6,704 nt of DNA, taken from NCBI GenBank assembly GCA_021789355.1, contig JAJYJR010000329.1, positions 1 to 6,704 on the forward strand, given 5' to 3'. Shown piece after piece: positions 1 through 6,050 of the stretch. Numbering within the stretch: position 1 is the first letter of the stretch; each line of letters starts with the position of its first letter. The notes beneath the pieces were generated by a model. It was not told where the DNA came from. It worked only from the letters and a program-made list of their open reading frames with translations, and did no database searches. This stretch comes from Chloroflexota bacterium (GTDB lineage Bacteria; Chloroflexota; Limnocylindria; Limnocylindrales; CSP1-4). Position numbers and translations under genes: made by a program.

Positions 1-2
1 TC

Positions 3-425
3 ATGCTGGGCGAGGCCCGGGCCTCGATCCTGGCCGATCCGATCGCGGGGTACCGGGCCATCATGGCCAGCGCTCCCGCGGAAGACCAGGCGATCATGGC
101 CGACCCGACCTGGCAGGGGGCCGTCGCGCTCGGATGGCGGGAGGCGCTGGCTCCCGGGGTGGACGGCTGGGTCGACGAGGCGCTCGCCATCAACGGCGAC
201 TGGCCCGACGTCGACGTGGACGCGGTGCGCGGCAGCGTCACGTGGTGGCACAGCGACGCGGACCGCAACTGCCCCTTCAGCGCCGCGCAACGGCTCGTCG
301 CTCGCCTGCACCACGCCCGGCTCATCGTCTGGGAGGGGACCGGGCATCTCACCGGCTACCTGCGCGAACCGCAGATCCTCGACGAGCTGCTGGAGCGGGC
401 CGGCTCCTCCGGCGGGGCGCACTGA
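3..425 (+). CDS. alpha/beta hydrolase, C-terminal part (5' end outside window)
   Basis: C-terminal 140 residues of a probable alpha/beta-hydrolase-fold enzyme; the frame is open at the left edge, so the first Met seen here is probably internal. Residues 79-91 fit the strand and turn carrying the catalytic acid (WWHSDADRNCP, D87 in a D-x-x-x-P context), and 109-116 (VWEGTGHL, H115) fit the catalytic histidine loop. The spacing of about 28 residues between acid and histidine is usual for the family. The nucleophile elbow (G-x-S-x-G) would lie upstream and cannot be checked. The substrate cannot be told: the family includes esterases, haloperoxidase-like and C-C bond hydrolases. The gene stops at TGA 423-425, 37 bases before the 3' end of the tRNA fragment. 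It probably belongs to the resident chromosome rather than to the element proposed to its right. Confidence 0.72.
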   Translation: MLGEARASILADPIAGYRAIMASAPAEDQAIMADPTWQGAVALGWREALAPGVDGWVDEALAINGDWPDVDVDAVRGSVTWWHSDADRNCPFSAAQRLVARLHHARLIVWEGTGHLTGYLREPQILDELLERAGSSGGAH

Positions 426-462
426 CCCGAGGGGTTGGGCCGGGGGTGCACTCCGACTGAGC

Positions 463-512
463 TGGTGAGCCGGCTGGGATTCGAACCCAGGACACGAGGG
501 TCAAGAGCCCTG
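463..512 (-). other. tRNA 3' fragment (Lys-CTT-like), probable integration-site remnant
   Basis: On the minus strand this reads as the 3' two thirds of a tRNA: anticodon stem CAGGG (512-508), loop CTCTTGA (507-501, anticodon CTT if U33 is the T at 506), stem CCCTC, a five-base variable loop, T-stem CTGGG (490-486), T-loop TTCGAAT, T-stem CCCAG (478-474), acceptor strand CCGGCTC (473-467), discriminator A (466) and encoded CCA (465-463). T-stem pairing is perfect; the anticodon stem has one mismatch at its base. The matching 5' acceptor strand GAGCCGG and a canonical D-arm are missing at the expected distance, so this is not a complete tRNA. G37 is odd for tRNA-Lys, so the identity is tentative. 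Such 3' fragments are left where elements integrate into tRNA 3' ends. The orientation puts the chromosome to the left and the element to the right. Confidence 0.6.
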
Positions 513-537
513 GCCAACGCCTCGGAGAGGGGCATTG

Positions 538-557
538 CTGAGTTCACCTGAGTTCGC
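538..557. repeat. tandem 10-bp direct repeat (CTGAGTTC box x2)
   Basis: CTGAGTTCAC (538-547) is followed at once by CTGAGTTCGC (548-557), nine of ten bases alike and offset by one helical turn. The pair begins about 26 bases inside the end of the tRNA fragment, on the side where the element would lie. Tyrosine recombinases use short direct repeats near att cores as arm-type sites, which is one possible role; no integrase gene is in the window to support it directly. Confidence 0.5.
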
Positions 558-582
558 CACGTGCCGTTTGGTGGTGGCCATT

Positions 583-623
583 TGGCTGTCAATCGGTCCC
601 CGTGGCTGTCACATTGGCTGTCA
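583..623. repeat. three copies of TGGCTGTCA
   Basis: The nonamer TGGCTGTCA occurs at 583-591, 603-611 and 615-623, offset by 20 and 12 bases; the last two copies extend to TGGCTGTCAC. It lies in a non-coding stretch between the tRNA fragment and the lipoprotein gene. Three exact 9-mers in 41 bases are unlikely by chance. They may be protein-binding sites, for example integrase arm sites, but this is inference. Confidence 0.55.
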
Positions 624-667
624 CTTTGGGCGGTCACATCAGCGTCAGGCGTCACGCCACGCCTTTC

Positions 668-710
668 CCGCCGGTGCGCCGTCGCTTGCCCGGCGGCATG
701 AGCGGCATGA
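668..710. repeat. hairpin plus tandem GCGGCATGA repeat
   Basis: A perfect 7-bp inverted repeat CCGCCGG (668-674) / CCGGCGG (690-696) encloses a 15-base loop. Its right arm runs into a perfect tandem repeat GCGGCATGA at 693-701 and 702-710. No T-tract follows the hairpin, so an intrinsic terminator is doubtful. With the repeats at 538-623 it makes this gap unusually rich in short repeats. Confidence 0.4.
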
Positions 711-761
711 CAGGCCGAATGGCACTTGGCCGGTCTGCCACTCAGGGGCATCAAGGTCCAT

Positions 762-787
762 TAGGATGTCAGACGGCTAACGTCTGA
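762..787 (+). promoter_or_regulatory. candidate promoter -10 and operator dyad for the BMP lipoprotein gene
   Basis: A perfect 7-bp inverted repeat TCAGACG (769-775) / CGTCTGA (781-787) with a five-base centre lies 53 bases before the ATG of the lipoprotein gene. Just upstream is TAGGAT (762-767), a possible -10 hexamer, but no convincing TTGACA-like -35 stands at the right distance. A dyad directly downstream of a -10 would overlap the transcription start, where repressors often bind; GntR-type regulators use similar short dyads, though which family acts here cannot be read. The dyad is seen; promoter and operator roles are inferred. Confidence 0.42.
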
Positions 788-840
788 TGTGTCCGGGTCG
801 GCGAGCGGCGCGGCGCATCCACGCAGGAGGGCAAGGGACC

Positions 841-1962
841 ATGCGAACGAGTGCAGACAGGCGGCTGTCGCTGCTGGTTGCAGCCAGCACGGCCGTGCTC
901 ATCGCCACTGGATGCGGGAGCACAGCGTCATCGGCGCCGGCGGCAGCGAGCGCCGCACCCGCGGCCTCCGCCACTCCGGCAGCGTCCGCGCCAGCCGCGA
1001 GCACCGCCCCGGCGGCCTCGGCAGCGGCAGCGTCCGCGGCCCCGGCCGCGAGCGCGGCCGCCGTGACGGGACCCGTCCTCAGGGTGGCCCTCGTCGCGCC
1101 GAGCACCAAGAACGACCTGAGCTGGACGCAAACCATGGTTGAGGCCCTCCAGGGCCTGCAGCAGTCCTACAACCTGCAGATCGCCATCTCCGACAACCAG
1201 TTCGTCGTGAGCACTTCAGGCAACGTCATCCGGCAGTACGCGGCGGAGGGATACAACCTCGTCATCGCCCACGGGTCGCAGTACGGCTCGACGATTCAGC
1301 AGCTAGCGCCGCAGTTTCCGAAGGTCTCATTCGCCTGGGGCACGGCGGGCTCCACCTACAACCTGCCGAACGTGTTCGCCTATCTTGCCGCGGCCAATGA
1401 GGGCGGGTACGTCGAGGGCGCCATGGCGGCGATGCTCAGCAAGTCGCACGTGCTCGGGGCCATCGGCCCGATCGCCGCCGGCGATGACAAGCTGTTCATC
1501 GACGGGTTCGTAGCCGGGGCCAAGTCGGTCGACAAGTCCGTCACCATAAACCCTGTCTACACCGGTTCATACAGTGATGTCAGCCTCTACGCGACCGCGG
1601 CAAAGACGTTCGTCGCAGGCGGGGCAGACGTACTCGCCGGGACGACGCAAGCGTCTGCCGGAGCGATCGGTGTGGCCCGTTCTGACAAACTCCCTTGGTT
1701 CGGGAACGACTGGTCCATGGCATCCCTCGCTCCACAGACGGTCGTCGCGACCGAGGTGTACAACTGGGCGCCCGTCCTGACGCAGATTCTGACGGAGATC
1801 CGGGCGGGCACGCTCGGCGGTGCCACGTACACCATCAACCTGGGCAACGGTGGCGAAACCATCCAGTTCAACCCCGGCTACGCCCTGCCGGCGAACGTGA
1901 AGGTGAAAGCCGATTCGCTCATCAAGGGCATTACCGACGGGTCTATCAACGTCCCGCAGTGA
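841..1962 (+). CDS. BMP-family ABC transporter substrate-binding lipoprotein
   Basis: Predicted 373-residue extracytoplasmic lipoprotein that would capture a small solute, nucleosides being the usual ligands of the Bmp/Med/PnrA family, for an ABC importer. The N-terminus has positive charges (RTSADRR), a hydrophobic stretch (9-22) and lipobox IATG-C with the lipidated Cys at 25. Residues 26-78 are an Ala/Pro/Ser-rich spacer with recurring APAAS units, probably a flexible tether. The binding domain starts near 79 (VLRVALVAPSTKNDLSW) and contains typical BMP segments: a D-L-S-W-T-Q loop, a hydrophobic strand YNLVIAHGSQYG, and FAYLAAANEGGYVEGAMAAML, the family's conserved E-G-x-Y-x-x-G region. 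The ATG at 841 is chosen over an in-frame ATG at 787 because AGGAGG (825-830) lies 10 bases before it and the signal peptide then begins correctly. No permease or ATPase genes flank it, and a hairpin follows the stop, so it looks monocistronic. The ligand is not known. Confidence 0.88.
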   Translation: MRTSADRRLSLLVAASTAVLIATGCGSTASSAPAAASAAPAASATPAASAPAASTAPAASAAAASAAPAASAAAVTGPVLRVALVAPSTKNDLSWTQTMVEALQGLQQSYNLQIAISDNQFVVSTSGNVIRQYAAEGYNLVIAHGSQYGSTIQQLAPQFPKVSFAWGTAGSTYNLPNVFAYLAAANEGGYVEGAMAAMLSKSHVLGAIGPIAAGDDKLFIDGFVAGAKSVDKSVTINPVYTGSYSDVSLYATAAKTFVAGGADVLAGTTQASAGAIGVARSDKLPWFGNDWSMASLAPQTVVATEVYNWAPVLTQILTEIRAGTLGGATYTINLGNGGETIQFNPGYALPANVKVKADSLIKGITDGSINVPQ

Positions 1963-2014
1963 TGCGCCTTGACGAGACGGCGGCCTGACCAGTCTTGACA
2001 CTGGGCGATGCCCC

Positions 2015-2051
2015 GGAGGGTGGCCGGCGCGCGGCGCGGTGGCCACCCTCC
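2015..2051 (+). terminator. hairpin after the BMP lipoprotein gene
   Basis: A perfect 11-bp inverted repeat GGAGGGTGGCC (2015-2025) / GGCCACCCTCC (2041-2051) with a 15-base GC-rich loop starts 52 bases after the stop of the lipoprotein gene. No T-run follows, so it would be a GC-rich U-less terminator or a 3'-end stabiliser. It is the strongest stem in the window and separates the lipoprotein gene from the Res gene. Confidence 0.6.
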
Positions 2052-2296
2052 CCAGGTTCACCGCGCAGGCCGTCGCCGGTGTCAGGCCGGCGCAAGGGCG
2101 CAGCGCACACGGGGCCGCATGGCGCGGTTCACCGCCGACCCCAACCGCGACGCCTCTCGATGGTCGGACGCGAGCTCGCCCCGGACGGCGGCCCGACCGA
2201 CGCGTGCTCGCGATGCTCCGCAGACTGCATACGAGCGTCTGAGGTCCCGTCGCACCAGCAGGACGTGGTGAGGGTGTCGGCCCGGCCGGTGGTTCC
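2052..2296. other. intergenic stretch, no gene recognised
   Basis: Several frames are open here only because the DNA is GC-rich. None has a convincing ribosome-binding site, recognisable motif or natural protein composition, and no RNA gene or mobile-element end was seen. With the neighbouring hairpin and leader it makes a gap of about 445 bases between the lipoprotein and Res genes, long enough to hold the Res promoter or an undetected small RNA. Confidence 0.5.
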
Positions 2297-2351
2297 CGTG
2301 CCACGCAACCTGGCACGCCGCCCGGTATGCTCGTGCGTGACGGGACGCACG
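2297..2351 (+). promoter_or_regulatory. leader of the Res gene with two inverted repeats around TATGCT
   Basis: Two perfect 7-bp inverted repeats sit side by side: CGTGCCA (2297-2303) / TGGCACG (2311-2317) and CGTGCGT (2332-2338) / ACGCACG (2345-2351). Between them lies GTATGCT (2325-2331), whose TATGCT part is a plausible -10 box about 77 bases before the start codon. No clear -35 is seen. The same heptamer occurs twice before the nucleotidyltransferase gene (5439, 5460). The repeats could be operators or transcript hairpins; the promoter assignment is inference. Confidence 0.35.
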
Positions 2352-2407
2352 CCGGCGAGGGACGGCCGGCCAAGGGGTGAGCCACCGGACGAACGTGAGG
2401 GCGTGGG

Positions 2408-5395
2408 TTGGCCGAGGTCATCGAGAACCCGATCCTCAACTCGCCGTACCGTGAGCCGACGCGCCACTTCCACTTCGACGATGACGGCATCACGAGCACG
2501 ATCGTCGAGGGCCGCCGCGAGTCCTCCTTCTTCATCCCCATCGCCCAACCCAAGAAGAAGGTGGCGGGCACGCAGCTCACCCTGCCGGGCGAGTCCTGGA
2601 CCGCCGAGCGCCTGACCCCCAACACCTTCATCAACCAGATCCGCGAGCACGTCGGCCTCTGGCGCCGCTCGCGATACCCGGGCGTCACCGCGGTCACCCG
2701 CGAGCTGCTCGACTACTGGACCGCGCCCGACCGGACGAACCCGCTCTTCTTCTGCCAGGTCGAGGCCCTCGAGACCGCCATCTTCCTGACCGAGGTGGCG
2801 GGACGCACCCAGCCCTGGATCGAGAACCGCCTGCGCGAGGAGAACGAGGGCAAGAACCCCGGGCTCTACCGGATCGCCCACAAGATGGCCACGGGATCGG
2901 GCAAGACCGTGGTCATGGCCATGCTCATCGCCTGGCACACCCTCAACAAGCTCGCTGCCCCGCAGGACCGGCGCTTCAGCGACACGTTCCTCGTGGTGAC
3001 GCCCGGCATCACGATCCGCGACCGCCTGGCAGTGCTGCTGCCCAACCTGCCCGGCAACTACTACGTCGAGCGCGACCTCGTGACGCCCGACCAGCTCGTA
3101 CGCCTCCAGCAGGCGCGCATCCTCGTCACGAACTTCCACGCCCTGATGCGCCACGACACGTTCGCGGCGGCGTCGCTCACGAAGAAGGTGCTGGCGGGGC
3201 CGGACGGTGACACGGAGCAGTTCAAGGAGACCCCCGGCGAGATGGTGCGCCGCGTGTGCCGATCGTTCGGCTCGAAGCGCAACATCGTGGTCCTCAACGA
3301 TGAGGCCCACCACTGCTACCAGTCGGCGGCCCAGGCGGACGGGGAGAAGCTCTCCGCCGACGAGCGCGCGGAGGCGAAGCGGGAGGCTGAGGCGGCACGC
3401 GTCTGGCTCAATGGCCTGCGCGCGGTGCGCGAGAAGCTGGGCATCCGCGAGATCCACGATCTGTCCGCCACCCCCTTCTTCCTGCGTGGCTCCGGGTACC
3501 CCGAGGGCACGCTCTTCCCCTGGGTCGTGTCGGACTGCAGCCTGATCGACGCCATCGAGTCGGGCATCGTGAAGATCCCCCGCGTGCCGGTGAGCGACGA
3601 CTCGATGACGGGCGCCGGCCCGATGTTCCGCGACTTGTGGCTGCGGGTGCGCGAGGAGCTGCCCCGCAAGGGCCGCGCCACCGACGAGATCGGCGGGGAT
3701 GCCCGCGTCCTCCCCAAGGAGCTGGAGGCCGCGCTCCTGTCCCTGTATGGCAACTACGAGCGGTCCTTCCACGCCTGGGAGGCGGAGCACGTCGGCACGC
3801 CGCCGGTCTTCATCGTGGTCTGCCAGAACACGAACATCTCGAAGTTGGTGTTCGACTACCTGGCGGGCTGGGAGCGCAGCCTGCCCGACGGATCGACCGT
3901 CTTGGTGCCCGGCGCCCTGCCGGTGTTCTCGAACGTCCAGGACGGCCGCTGGACCGACCGCCCGAACTCCCTCCTCATCGACTCCGCGCAACTGGAGTCG
4001 GGCGAGGCGCTCGATCCCGCCTTCAAGAAGCTCGCGGCGGCGGAGATCGAGGAGTTCAAGCGCGAGTGGGTCATCCGCCAGCCCGGTCGTTCCGTGGAGG
4101 ACATCACCGACGAGGACCTCCTGCGCGAGGTGATGAACACCATCGGCAAGCAGGGCAGGCTGGGTGAGCAGGTGCGCTGCGTGGTGTCGGTCTCGATGCT
4201 CACCGAAGGCTGGGACGCCACCACGGTCACCCACATCCTCGGTGTGCGCGCCTTCGGCACGCAGCTCCTCTGCGAGCAGGTGGTGGGACGCGGCCTGCGG
4301 CGCATGAGCTATGAGCCCAACCCGGACGGCCTGTTCGACCCTGAGTACGCCGAGGTCTATGGGGTGCCGTTCTCCTTCATCCCGACCACCGGCAACAGCC
4401 AGGTGGTGAAGCAGAAGGACACCCACCGCGTGCGCGCGCTGCCCGAGCGCGAGCGGTTCGAGATCACCTTCCCGCGCGTGGTCGGCTACCGCTACGAGCT
4501 GCCCACCGAGCGCCTCGACGCCGAGTTCAGCCCGGAGTCGGTGAAGGTCCTCTCGACGCAGGAGGTCGCCCTCAACACGCGGCTCGACCCCATCCGGGGT
4601 GAGTCGATCGTGACCGACCTCGCCGACCTCCGGGCCCACCGCCTCCAGGAGGTCGCCTTCGTCCTGGCCCGCCGGGTGCTCGGGGACTACTTCCGCGACA
4701 TCGACGGCGGATCGCAGCCCTGGCTCTTCCCGCAGGTGCTGGCCGTCACGCGTCGCTGGCTCGCCGAGTGCCTCGTCTGCAAGGACCACGCCTTCCCGCA
4801 GCTCCTGCTCCTCGCCGAGTACAGCCACGATGCCGCCGATCGCATCTACCGCTCGATCGTGCGCGGCACCCGGGGCGAGAAGCGCCTCCTGCCCATCCTG
4901 CGCCCCTACGACCCGCTCGGCTCGACGCGCTACGTGGACCTCACCACCACCAAGGACGTCTACGCCACCGAGCGCAGCCATCTGAACTACGTGGTGATGG
5001 ACTCAGGGTGGGAAGCCAAGGTGGCCGAGGTGCTCGACTCCATGGACGAGGTCGAGGCATACGCGAAGAACCAGGGCCTCAACTTCAAGATCCCCTACAC
5101 GTACGAGGGCCAGGCCCGCAACTACGTCCCCGATCTGCTCGTGCGGATCGGTCCAGGCAGGGACGGCGATGTGCCCACCACCCTCATCGTCGAGGTGACC
5201 GGCGAGCAGAAGGCGGAGAAAGCAGCCAAGGTCGCAACCGCCCAGACCCTGTGGGTGCCGGCCATCAACAACGACGGACGCTTCGGGCGCTGGTTCTTCC
5301 TGGAGGTCACCGACCCCTGGGATGCCGAGCACCTGATCCGCACGAAGGTCGAGGCGATCGCCGATGCGACGGGGTTCGAGCCGGTGCGCGGTTGA
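2408..5395 (+). CDS. Res-like SF2 helicase-nuclease (type III restriction family)
   Basis: A 995-residue protein resembling the Res subunit of type III restriction enzymes: an ATP-driven translocase coupled to a nuclease. Seen in order: conserved Q region FFCQVEALE (Q117), Walker A MATGSGKT (160-167, K166), motif II DEAHH (298-302), motif III LSATP (352-356), motif V TEGWD (599-603), motif VI EQVVGRGLRR (623-632, R628 and R631). The C-terminus has SGWEAKVAEVLD (866-877, E869), then VPDLLV (D909) and LIVEVTGEQK (E929), the layout of a PD-(D/E)XK nuclease, but Thr931 stands where Lys is usual; K935 or K938 might substitute. The TTG start is set by an in-frame stop just upstream (2396-2398) and by GAGG (2397-2400) seven bases before it. 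It lies 118 bases before the HTH-MNT/HEPN operon. No Mod methyltransferase adjoins it, so it may be a stand-alone defence nuclease or use a distant one. Confidence 0.88.
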   Translation: MAEVIENPILNSPYREPTRHFHFDDDGITSTIVEGRRESSFFIPIAQPKKKVAGTQLTLPGESWTAERLTPNTFINQIREHVGLWRRSRYPGVTAVTRELLDYWTAPDRTNPLFFCQVEALETAIFLTEVAGRTQPWIENRLREENEGKNPGLYRIAHKMATGSGKTVVMAMLIAWHTLNKLAAPQDRRFSDTFLVVTPGITIRDRLAVLLPNLPGNYYVERDLVTPDQLVRLQQARILVTNFHALMRHDTFAAASLTKKVLAGPDGDTEQFKETPGEMVRRVCRSFGSKRNIVVLNDEAHHCYQSAAQADGEKLSADERAEAKREAEAARVWLNGLRAVREKLGIREIHDLSATPFFLRGSGYPEGTLFPWVVSDCSLIDAIESGIVKIPRVPVSDDSMTGAGPMFRDLWLRVREELPRKGRATDEIGGDARVLPKELEAALLSLYGNYERSFHAWEAEHVGTPPVFIVVCQNTNISKLVFDYLAGWERSLPDGSTVLVPGALPVFSNVQDGRWTDRPNSLLIDSAQLESGEALDPAFKKLAAAEIEEFKREWVIRQPGRSVEDITDEDLLREVMNTIGKQGRLGEQVRCVVSVSMLTEGWDATTVTHILGVRAFGTQLLCEQVVGRGLRRMSYEPNPDGLFDPEYAEVYGVPFSFIPTTGNSQVVKQKDTHRVRALPERERFEITFPRVVGYRYELPTERLDAEFSPESVKVLSTQEVALNTRLDPIRGESIVTDLADLRAHRLQEVAFVLARRVLGDYFRDIDGGSQPWLFPQVLAVTRRWLAECLVCKDHAFPQLLLLAEYSHDAADRIYRSIVRGTRGEKRLLPILRPYDPLGSTRYVDLTTTKDVYATERSHLNYVVMDSGWEAKVAEVLDSMDEVEAYAKNQGLNFKIPYTYEGQARNYVPDLLVRIGPGRDGDVPTTLIVEVTGEQKAEKAAKVATAQTLWVPAINNDGRFGRWFFLEVTDPWDAEHLIRTKVEAIADATGFEPVRG

Positions 5396-5429
5396 TACGG
5401 GACACGCGTACCCGCCCCCCGCGTCTGGC

Positions 5430-5475
5430 GCATACATCGTATGCTGCTCAGCAGAGGTTGTATGCTTCGCAGCAG
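5430..5475 (+). promoter_or_regulatory. candidate autoregulatory operator before the HTH-MNT/HEPN operon
   Basis: A near-palindrome GCATAC (5430-5435) - ATC - GTATGC (5439-5444) overlaps the first of two imperfect 16-base direct repeats, GTATGCTGCTCAGCAG (5439-5454) and GTATGCTTCGCAGCAG (5460-5475), 14 of 16 alike and offset by 21 bases, two helical turns. Each repeat contains a TGCT-N4-AGCA dyad. The site ends 38 bases before the GTG start of a gene whose product has a winged-helix domain, so binding by that product is the obvious guess. The TATGCT boxes may also act as -10 elements; no good -35 is seen. Confidence 0.5.
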
Positions 5476-5513
5476 GGAACGCCTGTGATCCGCTGCAAGG
5501 AGGCTCCGGGAAG

Positions 5514-6050
5514 GTGCTCGCTCCGACCGTCGCGCGCACCAACGTCGTGCTGATGCTCCACGCGGGGACCCCGCTGCGCGCCGGGACCATCGCCTCGCTG
5601 GCGGGTCTGCCCCGCCAGGTGGCCGTGTCCGCGCTGGACACCCTGGAGCGGCGCGGGGTGGCCCGCCGGGTGCGCCGCCTGGACCACGACGAGTACGAGC
5701 CCGACCGCGACAGCCCGCACTTTCCGGCCGCCCACTTGACGGCGCTGGTCGACTTGCCCCTCGACGAGGCGCTGGCGGATGAACGGGTGGACGCAGTCTT
5801 CGCCTACGGCTCGCTCGCCACGCCCGGGGCCGCGGGTCCCGAGAGCGATCTCGATCTCCTCGTCATCGGCCGGGTGCGCGACCCACGGCAGGTCTCGGCG
5901 CGCCTCCAGGAACTGGGTGCCAGGCTGGGTCGGGCGGTCGACGCGATCTTCCTGACCCCCGAGCAAGTGCGCGAGGCGCGGGAGACCGGCGATCCGCACG
6001 TCGCCTCGGCGCTGGAGGGGCTTCGCATCCGCGGGACGTGGTCGGCATGA
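5514..6050 (+). CDS. winged-helix/minimal nucleotidyltransferase fusion, probable antitoxin
   Basis: A 178-residue protein. Residues about 9-63 look like a winged helix (TIASLAGLPRQVAVSALDTL, then a basic wing RRGVARRVRR). Residues about 90-150 are a minimal nucleotidyltransferase (MNT) of the DNA polymerase beta fold: AYGS (G99, S100), SDLDLLV (D112, D114), and a third acid in AVDAIFLT (D143). In known MntA-HepT pairs the MNT protein silences the HEPN toxin by adding AMP to it; the HTH would add repression of the operon. The spacing is GS-X11-DXD, one residue longer than the usual GS-X10-DXD. GTG 5514 is chosen because AAGGAGG (5497-5503) lies 10 bases upstream; the frame is open back to 5364 inside the Res gene, but without an RBS. 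Its stop overlaps the next start as ATGA, implying coupled translation. The domain calls are firm; the antitoxin role is inferred from the family and the neighbour. Confidence 0.82.
   Translation: MLAPTVARTNVVLMLHAGTPLRAGTIASLAGLPRQVAVSALDTLERRGVARRVRRLDHDEYEPDRDSPHFPAAHLTALVDLPLDEALADERVDAVFAYGSLATPGAAGPESDLDLLVIGRVRDPRQVSARLQELGARLGRAVDAIFLTPEQVREARETGDPHVASALEGLRIRGTWSA

Noticed and set aside
463..540. Complete tRNA gene on the minus strand
   Set aside because: No GAGCCGG acceptor strand and no canonical D-arm at the required distance upstream of the anticodon stem.
356..754. Minus-strand open frame ending in ...LGSNPSRL...
   Set aside because: That phrase is the usual artefact of translating a tRNA T-arm; the rest covers the repeat-rich non-coding gap and resembles no integrase.
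535..787. Plus-strand small ORFs in the gap before the BMP gene
   Set aside because: Compositions are Arg/His/Cys-rich with no RBS, and the frames merely read through the direct repeats.
787..840. ATG 787 as start of the BMP lipoprotein
   Set aside because: It would put 18 Arg-rich residues before the signal peptide, lacks an RBS and lies inside the operator-like dyad; ATG 841 has AGGAGG at proper distance.
916..1074. GC-rich repeated segment considered as a CRISPR array or minisatellite
   Set aside because: It is in frame and encodes the APAAS-rich tether after the lipobox; there are no regular repeat-spacer units.
2303..2331. Canonical sigma-70 promoter before the Res gene
   Set aside because: TATGCT could be a -10 but no TTGACA-like hexamer lies 16-18 bases upstream, so only a low-confidence control region is reported.
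1995..2615. Plus-strand open frame across the gap before the Res gene
   Set aside because: It is rich in Arg, Pro and Ser without motifs, runs through the hairpin and leader, and overlaps the true Res start in another frame.
2129..4981. 950-codon open frame on the minus strand
   Set aside because: It lies wholly antisense to the Res gene, whose helicase motifs are unmistakable. Its product is an Ala/Leu/Val/Asp/Glu-rich string without motifs, as expected opposite a gene with GC-rich third positions.
5364..5513. Upstream start of the HTH-MNT gene inside the Res gene
   Set aside because: There is no RBS, the added residues look random, and the frame would run across the operator array; GTG 5514 has AAGGAGG ten bases upstream.
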